From assembly GCA_003666485.1 (NCBI GenBank), contig CP032931.1, forward strand, positions 2,914,001-2,978,000: a stretch of 64,000 nucleotides of DNA, given 5' to 3'. Every line of letters starts with the position of its first letter. The first letter of the stretch is position 1. Shown here piece after piece: positions 27,601-35,858 of this stretch. The position numbers were made by a program, and so were the translations under genes. Origin of the DNA: Levilactobacillus brevis (GTDB lineage: Bacteria > Bacillota > Bacilli > Lactobacillales > Lactobacillaceae). The notes under the pieces are model-generated. The model saw nothing but the letters and a program-made list of their open reading frames with translations. It had not been told where the DNA came from and ran no database searches.

Positions 27601-28251
27601 GCTCAGTTGCGAGAAACCTTCCAGATAGAAATGCGCATGGCTCAGGTCAACGCGGTGCGTGAGGTAATCGGCCAGCTGATTGAGCAGGTCGGTGTTTTCA
27701 ATGTATTTGCCCAGCATCTGGGTCTCAAATGCGTCATAGATAATCATCAGGTCGTGCAGCTTGGCCTGCAGGTCGGCGTTGGTGCCCGGCAGTTGATCGA
27801 TAGCGCTCATGAGGTCGGCGGCCGTGACCTGACCCACCTTGAATTCGGCCAATTGTGTCGTCAGTTGGCTGACGAAGCCGGGACGGTCAACCTCACCCCT
27901 GAAGATGGTCAGCTCATCGGCGTGGCTCTGGATAATCTGGTAGATCAGCATGTTGAGTCCGGCCGTAGAGATTCGGGGCAACTGATAGACCGGTTCATTT
28001 TTCATGAAAAACCAGGCCAATCGCGTAAACGAAAAGACCTGGACCTGCGTCTGGGCAAACAGCGGTTGGTCCGGCGCAATCTTGGCCTTTAACGCCGCCA
28101 AGACATCGACTTCCGTTTCAAACTTGATATGGTTCGGCACCAAATAATAGCCCTGATCAGTGGGCTGGTCCGTCACCTGTTGTGCCAGTGCCGCGACCAT
28201 CGGCGCCCGGTGGTCCTGCCCGGCGCTTCCCAAAATAAATTGTAAACTCAT
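24646..28251 (-). CDS. addB: ATP-dependent nuclease subunit B (RexB type)
   Basis: This 1201-residue partner of AddA has the C-terminal RecB-type nuclease (GIVDYKSSEHKFSYQD, about residue 1020). The N-terminal site where AddB has a Walker A reads LGSAGQDH, lacking the Lys-Thr of a P-loop. I see only one cysteine in the protein, so the four-Cys iron-sulfur cluster of AddB is absent. Both absences are features of RexB, the form in lactic acid bacteria. It is the first gene of the two-gene operon. GGAGG lies before the ATG. Confidence 0.93.
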   Translation of the reverse strand: MSLQFILGSAGQDHRAPMVAALAQQVTDQPTDQGYYLVPNHIKFETEVDVLAALKAKIAPDQPLFAQTQVQVFSFTRLAWFFMKNEPVYQLPRISTAGLNMLIYQIIQSHADELTIFRGEVDRPGFVSQLTTQLAEFKVGQVTAADLMSAIDQLPGTNADLQAKLHDLMIIYDAFETQMLGKYIENTDLLNQLADYLTHRVDLSHAHFYLEGFSQLSAQERQLVAVLIQQAASVTVALNLDKPYPQDLPDTTNLFFQSAKTYHQLYTVAQANHVRVLVDQRAKSARVSADLQALDDYWQASNTLAPLPAHAAVTPTNIQIVQADNRYVEVSRVATQIRQLVATGKYRYQDFLVLARHLDAYQTVIDPIFQAQAIPYFDDADVQMADHPFVELLNGLFDVQRKNYRYADVFRVLKSELLLPTAADGKPMSLTAYRQALALTENLVLKTGYEGQHRWTQEADWVFNRFAAGDGGVQTTKDAQTTTQINVIRRFVKQTLPPFFARLKAAATYTDAVAVLYQFLANAGVPDRLMAWRDQAIDAGDLVKAGQPEQTWGTFCQILDEFHTILGDTPFVQADFQALLQAGFAGAKFNQIPSTLDQVTISESGIVQANNRKITFLMGATADAMPDDQVPTTLLADNDRQDLSEQLQQVDENSYLRDDAATQLAGEPYLNYLAYLSGSEQLIFSYPVTSDADHNGLQISPYVARIRDYFQLPTQIAAATPQAEDDDILPFIGTRRTTLRHLVQAGHDSQLREKPLSNAWLYVLQLLRADPNYGELTTKLLGSLSYRNVPTSLTPDIVTQLYGNKINTSISKLEEYYANPYAYYLKYGLKLQERDVFELSPASTGEFFHATLDGLMKLVNRQHLDLAEMDDQQLREMTDEVIAKILDTTANPQFAILESSHRMTYIREQLIKTMRRMASTLQEQSKRTKFRPKRTEVQFGLGDEQGLAALSFDVGKQRQVTVRGRIDRLDAMQVNDKTYLGIVDYKSSEHKFSYQDAYYGQAMQMLTYLDAVQKNMPDLLDNVTAKDAELAGAVYLHLQNPILKAADVLGTDLGDALLKAEQYQGLLLDDPDLLTNLDTLFADPDFTGSSLLFRGLRKTKKGISSYGKLLVNPEELKLLLAHTERLIKRAATEIFEGHVDLAPFRQQSRTALQYSPYKSIMQFDPLLKENNYRDLAALKKADVMAKIKAEQGQEGPDEHKI

Positions 28252-28433
28252 CAGCCAACCTCCATTTTCGTTCTCGTCTTAGTTGATTATATTCTAGCAT
28301 ATCCGTCAGCAAAAGCGAACAAATGTTTGCCATAAATTTTGTGATATTCAGCAACTTTACGGGCCATTTTTCTGAAAGCGTGCTACACTGAATTATAATA
28401 TTAAAAAATGGTGAGAAAGTGGGCTGGTATTAT

Positions 28434-29576
28434 ATGAAAGACAGTGCAGCAGTGCAGATTTTACAGGACTTGGTCAGCATTAATTCCGTCAACGGTAACG
28501 AGGAAGCCGTCGCGACCTATATTCAGCAGCTCTTCGCGGAGCACGGGATCGCCGCCAAACTAATTTCTTACGCTCCCGGCCGTAGCAACGTGGTAGCCGA
28601 AATCGGTGACCCCGCCAGCGATAACGTTTTCGCGCTGGCTGGTCACCTAGACACCGTGGCCACGGGCGATTTGGCCGATTGGCAGTTCGACCCATTTAGC
28701 GCGCATATTGCCGACAATACGCTTTACGGCCGTGGTGCCGCAGACATGAAGAGTGGCCTGGCAGGCATGCTGATCACCTTCATCAACCTTGCCGACGCTC
28801 AGGTCAAGCTCAACGGCCGGTTGCGGTTCATCGGGACCGTCGGCGAGGAAAACGGGGCCATGGGCTCACGGATGCTGACTGAACAAGGCCTCGCTGACGA
28901 TCTGACTGGCATGGTCATCGGCGAACCGACCGGCGGCAACTTAGTCTACGCCCACAACGGATCACTGAACTATCACGTCTATTCTCGCGGGGTCGGCGCC
29001 CACAGTTCGATGCCAGAAAAAGGTGTCAACGCCATTACCAATTTGATCAAATACGTGACCGCCGAAGCTACCGAATTTGACGACACCCCGGTCAGTCCAG
29101 AACTCGGGCCGCTAGTCCACAGCGTGACCGTCTTCAACGGTGGCGAACAAGTTAACAGCATCCCCGCCAAGGCCGAGCTTCAAGGCAACATCCGGCCGAT
29201 TCCGGAATTCGACAACGCCGCCGTCATTAAGCGGTTGAACGAGACCGTCGACCGCCTCAACCAAGAAGACGGCGTGGACCTGACCTTGCACGTGGACTAC
29301 AGCTTCAAACCAATCATCAGCGCACAGGATTCCCCGCTCGTCAAAACGACTAAGGCCATCGCGGACGCCGAATTTGGCCACCCCATCGACCTGCAAGTCA
29401 TCCATGGCGCCACTGACGCATCGGAGTTCACCAAGTCAGCCAACACCTTCCCCGTCATCGTTTACGGCGCGGGCAAATGGTATGACGCCCACTCGCTGAA
29501 CGAATCCGTCGACCTCGACGAATTCCGCCACGTCCAACACGTTTATGAACAACTGGTCAAGCAATTGTTGGCCTAA
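28434..29576 (+). CDS. M20-family peptidase (ArgE/DapE/ACY1 type)
   Basis: The protein of about 380 residues is a two-metal amidohydrolase with LAGHLDTVATGD (metal His and Asp), GRGAADMKSGLAGML, TVGEENGAMGS (catalytic Glu) and VIHGATDASEF. It may be succinyl-diaminopimelate desuccinylase or a peptidase of the same fold; sequence alone does not decide. A GTG 15 bases further upstream (28419) is an alternative start with GGTGA near it. The gene is divergent from addB and ends at a terminator. Confidence 0.85.
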   Translation: MKDSAAVQILQDLVSINSVNGNEEAVATYIQQLFAEHGIAAKLISYAPGRSNVVAEIGDPASDNVFALAGHLDTVATGDLADWQFDPFSAHIADNTLYGRGAADMKSGLAGMLITFINLADAQVKLNGRLRFIGTVGEENGAMGSRMLTEQGLADDLTGMVIGEPTGGNLVYAHNGSLNYHVYSRGVGAHSSMPEKGVNAITNLIKYVTAEATEFDDTPVSPELGPLVHSVTVFNGGEQVNSIPAKAELQGNIRPIPEFDNAAVIKRLNETVDRLNQEDGVDLTLHVDYSFKPIISAQDSPLVKTTKAIADAEFGHPIDLQVIHGATDASEFTKSANTFPVIVYGAGKWYDAHSLNESVDLDEFRHVQHVYEQLVKQLLA

Positions 29577-29590
29577 TCTATCGCTACAGC

Positions 29591-29646
29591 AAAAAACGAT
29601 CAGTCTCACGGGAAAATGTTCCACGTGAAACTAATCGTTTTTTTAT
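29591..29646. terminator. Terminator between M20 peptidase and deacetylase, containing a parS-like arm
   Basis: CGATCAGTCTCACG pairs with CACGTGAAACTAATCG, flanked by A-run and T-run, so it can terminate both convergent genes. The right arm contains a parS-like 16-mer at 29617-29632. Confidence 0.8.
29617..29632. other. parS-like site 1
   Basis: TGTTCCACGTGAAACT differs from the Bacillus parS consensus TGTTNCACGTGAAACA only at the last base. It also forms part of a terminator stem, so the match may be partly fortuitous. Confidence 0.45.
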
Positions 29647-30665
29647 TTGCCAACGACTCGCGAATCGTGCGCGCCAAAGTATTGTAACCCCGGCAGCGCC
29701 TGATTGTTCAGCAGTTCGCTGACCGTGACCAATTTGTACCCCTTGGCCTTGAGGCGCTTGATGATCGTTGGTACCGCGGCGACGGATTGCTTGTGAACAT
29801 CGTGCATCAAGATGATGTCGCCACCCCGCGTGTCTTTCATGACTTCTTTAATATCCTTCTTGCTATTCAAATATGCCCAATCGCGTGAATCCACCGACCA
29901 GCGAATGATCGGCTGCTGGAGCTTGCGGCCTTCCGCAGCGGTAATGCTCCCGTATGGCGGCCGAACGTATTGCGGCAAGGTCTTCGTCGCTTGATAAATG
30001 GCTTGATTGGTCCGCAAGACCTGTTGCGCCGTCTTCTTGGTCCCAATGCTACCAAAGTTCGGGTGGTTCCAGGAATGGTTCGCCAACTCGTTGCCCCCTG
30101 CTAAAACGGCCCGGGCAATCTGCGGATAGCGTTTCACACTTTGACCAACCTCAAAGAACGTGGCGTGCACGTGGGCCTTCTTCAGCGTCTTGAGCAGGCG
30201 CGGCGTCAAGGTCTTATCCGGTCCATCGTCAAAGGTCAAGGCCACCATCTTGTTGGCGTTGATCTTCTGGGTGCGGTTAGCCTTGGGTAAGTAACGATTG
30301 GCAATCTTGCCCGTTAACGCGCTGTAAGGCACCGTGACGTGTGACAGCTTAAAACTGTTCTTCAGTAGCGGCATCTGTAGCCCCTTCTCGGCCAGTCCCG
30401 CCTTCTTCGTCATGTGGGTCGGCAACTTCACTTGATATACCGCTGGCACCCGCTTACTCTTAGACTTGGTCGTCTGTAAAATCGCCTGACGCGCCGCTTC
30501 CCGAACAGCTGCCAGTCGATGTGGATTTTTGTTGGTCAACTGCCCGTACGTCACCATTTTCATCGTTGCTTTAGCCTTCGCTGGGGCCACAACTGGTGCG
30601 GACCCCCAACCCAGGGTCAATGCGAACAGCGCCGTACCCAAAAGTAATTGCCAATACTTCTTCAT
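29643..30665 (-). CDS. Secreted polysaccharide deacetylase (NodB domain)
   Basis: This 340-residue exported enzyme has a signal peptide (LLLGTALFALTLGWG, cleavage after APAKA). Its C-terminal NodB homology domain shows VALTFDDGPD (motif 1), ELANHSWNHPNFG (motif 2), RPPYGS (motif 3), IRWSVDSRDWA and ILMHDVH (motif 5). It probably removes acetyl groups from peptidoglycan or a wall polymer, which can give lysozyme resistance. The middle about 100 residues are a linker domain that I do not recognise. Confidence 0.92.
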   Translation of the reverse strand: MKKYWQLLLGTALFALTLGWGSAPVVAPAKAKATMKMVTYGQLTNKNPHRLAAVREAARQAILQTTKSKSKRVPAVYQVKLPTHMTKKAGLAEKGLQMPLLKNSFKLSHVTVPYSALTGKIANRYLPKANRTQKINANKMVALTFDDGPDKTLTPRLLKTLKKAHVHATFFEVGQSVKRYPQIARAVLAGGNELANHSWNHPNFGSIGTKKTAQQVLRTNQAIYQATKTLPQYVRPPYGSITAAEGRKLQQPIIRWSVDSRDWAYLNSKKDIKEVMKDTRGGDIILMHDVHKQSVAAVPTIIKRLKAKGYKLVTVSELLNNQALPGLQYFGAHDSRVVGK

Positions 30666-30906
30666 GAGATCTCTCCTCCAAAAAAGATTTCTTCTCCCCT
30701 ATCGGTATCTCCATCTTACCAGTTTTACGTGCGCAATAGCGGCTTGACGCGAAAATGTCACAAAAAAATACCAGTTCGCTTAGTCGCCGACATTTGGTGA
30801 CTTTGCTGGCATTTTCCATGTATCGTTTAATGCTGTTTGCCATTAATCTTTTCCGTATAACTTGGTCAAATCACCTGTTGATTATGGCGGCCCCATTTCA
30901 ACGCCT

Positions 30907-30941
30907 AACAAAAAGGCGACCAACCTAAGCTAGTCGTCTGA
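30907..30941 (-). terminator. Terminator of the 128-residue gene
   Basis: AGACGACTA and TAGGTTGGTCGCCT pair imperfectly and are followed by five T on the minus strand. The 5' arm overlaps the end of the coding sequence. Confidence 0.6.
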
Positions 30942-31307
30942 ATCAGTCGCGTCTTCTGGCGGATTGATGGTTTGATGATTTTCTTGCAACACCGCATTCG
31001 TGTAGTGCTCCAGATCGGCCAAGACCGCCGCACTGTCACCCTGTTGTTGGGCCGCCATATTTTCGGCAACTGCCCAGCGCGCTAACGTGGCCGTGATGGG
31101 CACGATGTCTTGGATAATCGTCATGTCGGAGTCGTCTTGATGCTGGTCGCGAATCGTTCGGAAACTTTCGATATCCGTGATGAGGCGCAGGACTTTACCA
31201 GTCGCCCGTTCCACGGACTTAAAAATTACGAAGTGGGCGCGTTGATTGGCCTCATCCATACGCTCGCGAATCGCTTCTAATTGGTCTTGATCAATATTAA
31301 TTGCCAC
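30930..31307 (-). CDS. Small acidic protein of unknown function
   Basis: The protein has 125-128 residues, is helical and has an acidic C-terminus (PPEDATDSDD). No motif is recognised. I prefer the GTG at 31307 over the GTG at 31316, because TGGGGTG lies 7 bases upstream of the former. It stands alone next to repeat copy B. Confidence 0.6.
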   Translation of the reverse strand: MAINIDQDQLEAIRERMDEANQRAHFVIFKSVERATGKVLRLITDIESFRTIRDQHQDDSDMTIIQDIVPITATLARWAVAENMAAQQQGDSAAVLADLEHYTNAVLQENHQTINPPEDATDSDD

Positions 31308-31381
31308 TGCTTTCACCCCACTAGCTCTATTTTAACAAACATTTCGGCAACCCACGACTGAATTCCTCAGGTTTTGGCAAA

Positions 31382-31397
31382 CTTTAATCAGTTAGCA
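31382..31397 (+). repeat. 16-bp direct repeat, left of element copy B
   Basis: CTTTAATCAGTTAGCA recurs exactly at 31982-31997, 600 bases away, bracketing the inverted-arm element. Confidence 0.8.
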
Positions 31398-31408
31398 CAA
31401 ACAAGATG

Positions 31409-31945
31409 GTCCGTGCTGGCCGCCTTACCGTTCGCCAAATGTGGACCGTGACGCTGTGGGAAGGACCGGTCGAAGCCCAAGAACGGTCTTCAACCTCGGC
31501 TGAGTCCAAATTCAGCTCACTCACGGCTACGTGGAGAATCACCCACCAATGTAGCTGAACGTTGCTATTTCAGCAATGTTCCTGCCAATTTTGTGACCGA
31601 GCACTGCTGTAACTGTGGATGTCGGGTGTGACCCAATTTAATAGTCATAATTTCTGTCACCAGCTTCACTGCTGGTTGGCGTTTATCAGCAGCATTGTCT
31701 GCCCTTCAACGCTGCCAAGAAACACTCCGACTGGTGATAAATCATCCCCGTAGCTGAGAGTTCGCCAAATATGAGCTCAGCCGTGGGAGATTCCTTAGCG
31801 GCACGATTCACGCCGGTTAGGGATCTGGCGACTTCGAGACGCGGTCCTTCGGCTCAAAGTCGAGGCGTCGAGACCGCTTCTTGGCTCAACCCGTCCGCCC
31901 ACCGCGTTCCGGCTCATATTTGGCGAACGGAAAGCGGACAGCTCA
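31409..31945. repeat. Dispersed repeat with long inverted arms, copy B
   Basis: The left arm (31409-31534) matches copy A from GTCCGTGCTGGCCGCC on but lacks about 76 bases. The right arm (31749-31945) has a perfect inner inverted pair, GTTCGCCAAATATGAGC near its start and GCTCATATTTGGCGAAC near its end. The core between the arms is different from that of copy A. The gap 31317-31991 holds nothing else: no coding region, promoter or terminator that I can support. Confidence 0.8.
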
Positions 31946-31981
31946 GACTGTGTAGTTGTACGCACCTAATTTTCCTGCCAG

Positions 31982-31997
31982 CTTTAATCAGTTAGCA
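31982..31997 (+). repeat. 16-bp direct repeat, right of element copy B
   Basis: This is the second copy of CTTTAATCAGTTAGCA. It overlaps the stop codon (31992-31994) and last codon of the adjacent minus-strand gene, so the left copy looks like a duplicate of that gene's 3' end. Confidence 0.8.
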
Positions 31998-32594
31998 GAT
32001 CGCCAACGACTGATAATCTGCGCCACCGTCAGTCATCAGCTGGACAGCGACCTGAGCGACTGTTTCACGTGGAACAGTCCCAGCCGGTACAGCCGCGCCC
32101 TCTTTGATGATCCGAGGGTCGCGTTTGGCATCGTCATTCAACGTTACCGGCCGCAAGATGGTGTACGGGAATTCCGCCTCGTCCACCAATTTGGCCGCAT
32201 ACCGTTGCTGGTTCAGGTATTCCTTGACGTCGGTGATGCCCGAGTAATGCAAGTCGCCCGTGACCTCCTGATCGACGCCGGCCGTACTCAACATCACGAA
32301 CCGCGTCAACGTCAGGCGCTGGTGGTATTGCGCATCGAATAACGCCTCAAACGCCAGGTCCACGTCCATGCCGCTCAATGCCGAGAAAATAATGGGTTGG
32401 TCTTGCAGGGCCGGACCGTAAGTTGCCTCTTGCGTCAGGTCCCCTGTCAAAACCGTGACCTGTTGGGCTAATGCGGGCGCCACCACCTCGTCAGGCGCGC
32501 TTAAGAGTCGCACCGTCGCGTCGGCTTGCGTTGCCAGTTGTTGGGCGACCGACTGCCCGAGAGCACTCGCCCCCACGATTAAGTAAGTTGTCAT
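31992..32594 (-). CDS. NAD(P)-binding protein (atypical SDR / NmrA-like)
   Basis: This 200-residue Rossmann-fold protein starts MTTYLIVGASALGQSVAQQL, a glycine-rich nucleotide loop. It continues with FVMLSTAGVDQ and YTILRP, as in NAD(P)H-binding family members. Substrate unknown. A parS-like 16-mer (32061-32076) lies inside its coding sequence. The Shine-Dalgarno AAAGGAG precedes the ATG. Confidence 0.8.
   Translation of the reverse strand: MTTYLIVGASALGQSVAQQLATQADATVRLLSAPDEVVAPALAQQVTVLTGDLTQEATYGPALQDQPIIFSALSGMDVDLAFEALFDAQYHQRLTLTRFVMLSTAGVDQEVTGDLHYSGITDVKEYLNQQRYAAKLVDEAEFPYTILRPVTLNDDAKRDPRIIKEGAAVPAGTVPRETVAQVAVQLMTDGGADYQSLAIC
32061..32076. other. parS-like site 2
   Basis: TGTTTCACGTGGAACA has one mismatch to TGTTTCACGTGAAACA. 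It lies within a coding sequence, as many genuine parS sites do. Confidence 0.6.
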
Positions 32595-32666
32595 TTTTCA
32601 CCGCTCCTTTTCCTTGCCTTCCAGTGTACCAGAAAGTGGCGCTGGCTAACACCAGACCAAGTTATT

Positions 32667-32694
32667 TTTCACGCTCGGTGAAATCCGCTATAAT
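32667..32694 (+). promoter_or_regulatory. Promoter and operator-like palindrome of the aldo/keto reductase
   Basis: TATAAT lies at 32689-32694. TTTCACGCTCGGTGAAA, with 6-base inverted arms, fills the space where the -35 and spacer would be. A repressor bound there would block the promoter. Confidence 0.5.
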
Positions 32695-32743
32695 AGGAAA
32701 TGTATTTGAATCCGGTTTCACAACTTCATTAGGAGGGTCATGT

Positions 32744-33727
32744 ATGACACACAAACAAGTTACGATTGGTAAATCTGATGTGCAGGCCACGCCACTCGGT
32801 CTCGGGACTAACGCGGTCGGCGGCTACAACCTCTTCCCCAATTTAAAAGATGAAGACGGCTTGAACCTGGTCAAGGCCGGGCTGAACAACGGTATCAAAT
32901 TGCTCGATACCGCCTACGTTTACGGCCTGGGTCACTCCGAAGAACTGGTCGGCCAAGCCATGCACGACTTCGACCGGCACAGCTTTGCGCTCGCCACCAA
33001 GGGCGCCCAGGACTTTTCGAGCGGCGAACAGGTCATCAATAACGACCCCAAGTTCCTGACCGCCCAAGTCGAGGCCAGCCTGAAACGGCTCAACACCGAC
33101 TACCTGGATATTTACTACATTCACTTCCCCGACAAGCAAACACCTAAGGCCGAAGCAGTCGGCGCCTTACAACGCTTGCGAGAACAAGGCAAGATTCGCG
33201 CGATTGGGCTGTCCAACTTCAGTCTGGACCAAGTCAAAGAAGCCAATGCCGACGGGTATGTCGACGTGGTCGAAGACGAATTCAGCCTGCTCCACCGCGA
33301 TCACGAGGCTGATTTGATGCCATATCTCAAGGACCACCAAATTAGTTTCGTCCCATACTTTCCGCTGGCTTCCGGCCTGTTAACTGGGAAATACGATCAA
33401 GACGTCACCTTCCCGGCCGACGATATCCGCAGCCAGATCAGTGATTTTCAAGAACCACGGTACAGCCAAGCTCTCAAGGCCATCGACGCCATCCGGCCGA
33501 TTGCGGACGCGCACAACGCCACGGTCGCCCAAACCGTCTTAGCCTGGTACATGCAAGATCCACTGGTCAGCGTCGTCATCCCCGGTGCCAAGCGCGCTGC
33601 CCAAGTCGAGGCCAACGCCCAAGCCCTGGACGTCACGCTCAGCGACGCGGAATACCAAACGATCGACACGGCCTTTTCTGGCTTTAAGTCCATCACCAGC
33701 GGCAAGTCCCTGGCTGATCCGGATTAA
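32744..33727 (+). CDS. Aldo/keto reductase
   Basis: The 327-residue TIM-barrel oxidoreductase uses NADPH to reduce carbonyls. Motifs include LLDTAYVYGLGHSEELVG (catalytic Asp and Tyr), DYLDIYYIHFPD, IRAIGLSNFSLDQ and VVIPGAKRAAQVEANAQAL near the C-terminus. The start is the ATG at 32744 with AGGAGGG 8 bases upstream. The substrate is unknown. It is a single gene with its own promoter and terminator. Confidence 0.92.
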   Translation: MTHKQVTIGKSDVQATPLGLGTNAVGGYNLFPNLKDEDGLNLVKAGLNNGIKLLDTAYVYGLGHSEELVGQAMHDFDRHSFALATKGAQDFSSGEQVINNDPKFLTAQVEASLKRLNTDYLDIYYIHFPDKQTPKAEAVGALQRLREQGKIRAIGLSNFSLDQVKEANADGYVDVVEDEFSLLHRDHEADLMPYLKDHQISFVPYFPLASGLLTGKYDQDVTFPADDIRSQISDFQEPRYSQALKAIDAIRPIADAHNATVAQTVLAWYMQDPLVSVVIPGAKRAAQVEANAQALDVTLSDAEYQTIDTAFSGFKSITSGKSLADPD

Positions 33728-33747
33728 CCTGCATCAAAACATGACTG

Positions 33748-33776
33748 AGTCTGGGAAATTTCCCAGGCTTTTTTTA
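33748..33776 (+). terminator. Terminator of the aldo/keto reductase gene
   Basis: AGTCTGGGAAA pairs with TTTCCCAGGCT and is followed by seven T. Confidence 0.85.
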
Positions 33777-33787
33777 TTTTTCGAGAT

Positions 33788-33831
33788 AATCACGAACTAG
33801 TCCATTATAAAATTATTTATAATTCGTGATT
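33788..33831 (+). other. Hairpin in the permease leader
   Basis: AATCACGAA and TTCGTGATT form a 9-bp stem around an A/T-rich loop, about 110 bases before the purine permease start. It does not match the purine riboswitch layout. Confidence 0.4.
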
Positions 33832-33881
33832 GCTTTTATTTTTAGAACGTGATAAGCTTTATAAGGATTGATTAAGAATAA

Positions 33882-33915
33882 AAACACGAACGATAGCAAT
33901 AAACGTTCGGATTTT
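33882..33915 (+). promoter_or_regulatory. Inverted PurBox pair upstream of the purine permease
   Basis: AAACACGAACGAT and, in reverse, AACGTTCGGATTT resemble the PurR box AWWWCCGAACWWT. They face each other with the spacing seen in PurR operators of Firmicutes. Regulation of the downstream permease by purine supply is inferred. Confidence 0.6.
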
Positions 33916-33946
33916 ACATAAATTTGCCTTAAAGGAGCAATCATTC

Positions 33947-35257
33947 ATGCAAAGAATCGCTGACTTTTTCCATTTTGAAGAATTGGGCACAAACTACAAG
34001 AAAGAAACGCTGGCCGGTTTAACGACCTTCGTTTCCATGGCGTACATCTTGTTCGTGAACCCGCAAGTGCTGGGGGCTTCCGGCATTAGCCAAGGGGCCG
34101 TGTTTACCGCGACCGCCTTTGCCTCAGCCTTTGGGTGCATGTTGATGGGGATTCTGGCCAACTACCCGATCGCCATCTCCGCCAGCCTGGGGATCAACGC
34201 CTTCTTCGCTTACTCCGTAGTCATCGGAATGAAGGTGCCTTGGGAAACGGCGCTGGCTGGTGTCTTCGTGGCCTCCATCCTGTTCATGATCCTGACGGCC
34301 TTCAAGCTGCGGGAAAAGGTCGTCGATGCCATTCCACGGGATTTGAAAATGGCTATTAGCGCCGGGATCGGCCTGTTCATCGCCTTTATTGGGTTGAGCC
34401 AAGGTGGCTTGATCGTCGCCGACAAGTCCACGGTCGTGACCCTCGGCTCCCTGCAAGTTGGAAGCACGTGGTTGACCATCTTCGGGTTAATCGTGACGTT
34501 AGTGCTGATGAGTGCGCGCGTTCCTGGGGCCATCTTCATTGGGATGGTGGCCAACTCCATTTTGGGACTGTCAACCGGCTTGATCGCTATGCCTAAGCAA
34601 TTGGTCTCCGGTGTCCCAAGCATCAGCTCCACCTTCATGGTCGGGCTGACCCACGTTACTAGCATCAACTCCTTACAGCTGGTGGTCGTCGTCTTGACCT
34701 TCTTGCTGGTCACCTTCTTTGATACCACCGGGACCTTAGTTGGCCTGGCCGAACAAGCCGGTCTGGTCAAGAACAACAAGCTGCCACGGATCGGTAAGGC
34801 TCTGATGGCCGATTCCAGCACTATGGTCGTCGGTTCGCTGTTAGGGACGTCGCCGATGGGGGCCTTCGTCGAATCCTCTGCCGGTATCGCAGTCGGTGGT
34901 CGGAGCGGTTTCACTGCCATTGTTACTGGGATTCTCTTCATCTTTGGGGCCTTCTTCTCCCCACTGCTCGCGGTCGTGACCAACCAAGTCACTGCCCCAG
35001 CCCTGATTATCGTGGGTGTGCTGATGGCCCAATCCCTAAAGAACATTCACTGGGAAAAATTCGAAGTGGCTGCCCCAGCTTTCCTGATCGTCTTGGGCAT
35101 GCCGTTGACCTACAGTATTTCTGACGGTATCGCCTTGGGCTTCATCACCTACCCGCTGACCATGATTGCGGCCAAGCGCGGTAAGGAAGTCGGCGCCATG
35201 ATGTACGGGTTAGCCGTCGTCTTCGTCTTGTTCCTGTGGATCTTAAACGCTGATTAA
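33947..35257 (+). CDS. NCS2/AzgA-type purine permease
   Basis: This 436-residue membrane protein with about 12-13 segments begins FHFEELGTNYKKETLAGLTTFVSMAYI, typical of the AzgA/PbuG branch that imports adenine, guanine or hypoxanthine with protons. DTTGTLVGLAEQAG and GTSPMGAFVESSAGIAVGGR match the family's core substrate motifs. The PurBox pair upstream supports a purine substrate. AAAGGAG lies 10 bases before the ATG. Confidence 0.92.
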   Translation: MQRIADFFHFEELGTNYKKETLAGLTTFVSMAYILFVNPQVLGASGISQGAVFTATAFASAFGCMLMGILANYPIAISASLGINAFFAYSVVIGMKVPWETALAGVFVASILFMILTAFKLREKVVDAIPRDLKMAISAGIGLFIAFIGLSQGGLIVADKSTVVTLGSLQVGSTWLTIFGLIVTLVLMSARVPGAIFIGMVANSILGLSTGLIAMPKQLVSGVPSISSTFMVGLTHVTSINSLQLVVVVLTFLLVTFFDTTGTLVGLAEQAGLVKNNKLPRIGKALMADSSTMVVGSLLGTSPMGAFVESSAGIAVGGRSGFTAIVTGILFIFGAFFSPLLAVVTNQVTAPALIIVGVLMAQSLKNIHWEKFEVAAPAFLIVLGMPLTYSISDGIALGFITYPLTMIAAKRGKEVGAMMYGLAVVFVLFLWILNAD

Positions 35258-35270
35258 GCTTCATTAACTG

Positions 35271-35313
35271 AAATCCCGCCGTTGGGCTAACTGCCTGAAC
35301 GACGGGATTTTTT
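35271..35313 (+). terminator. Terminator of the purine permease gene
   Basis: AAATCCCGCCGTT pairs with AACGACGGGATTT and is followed by T-residues. Confidence 0.85.
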
Positions 35314-35345
35314 GTGCTATGCTGAGCCTTAAAGGAGCCCTGCCC

Positions 35346-35855
35346 ATGACCCATTACGACCCACTCAAGCGGACGCTATTAATGTCCCTCCACCCGGAAA
35401 ATGTGGCTGCTATCGTAAACCAAACAAAGATTATCGAGTACCGCCGGCGTTTCTTTAAGGCGGCCTTTCAAGCCTTCGTCTGTACGACCGGCCCGCACGG
35501 CGGCATCGCCCTATTTCTCGACTGCGACACGCCCATCGCCGCGGATGCCGACCACCTGGCGCAGCTAGGCCAACGCCTTCAGGGTGATACTTATTCGGAA
35601 ATTTTTGACTACTTTCAACCCCGTAACACGGGCGTCATCATTCCCATCAAGACGGCCATTTCCTTACAATCACTGGACCGTCATTGGCTGCAACAGACCT
35701 TTCCCGGTTTCAGTGTCCCACAGGCCTATCTATTCCTGGACACCCCGGCCAAACAGCCTTTGCTAGATTGCCTACTGCATACACCAACGACGCAGCAGTG
35801 GACCCTGGATTGGACCAGTCGCTACGCCCAAATTGCACAACTCCTGACCGACTAA
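35346..35855 (+). CDS. ASCH/PUA-like domain protein
   Basis: The 169-residue protein starts with TLLMSLHPENVAAIVNQTKIIEYRRRFF, matching the 'LLMSIKPE...GTKKYEFRR' opening of ASCH-type PUA-like domains that bind RNA or modified nucleotides. The remainder is less conserved. The ATG at 35346 has AAAGGAG about 8 bases upstream. The stop is followed after 3 bases by a copy of the convergent-junction repeat R. Confidence 0.72.
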   Translation: MTHYDPLKRTLLMSLHPENVAAIVNQTKIIEYRRRFFKAAFQAFVCTTGPHGGIALFLDCDTPIAADADHLAQLGQRLQGDTYSEIFDYFQPRNTGVIIPIKTAISLQSLDRHWLQQTFPGFSVPQAYLFLDTPAKQPLLDCLLHTPTTQQWTLDWTSRYAQIAQLLTD

Positions 35856-35858
35856 AAC

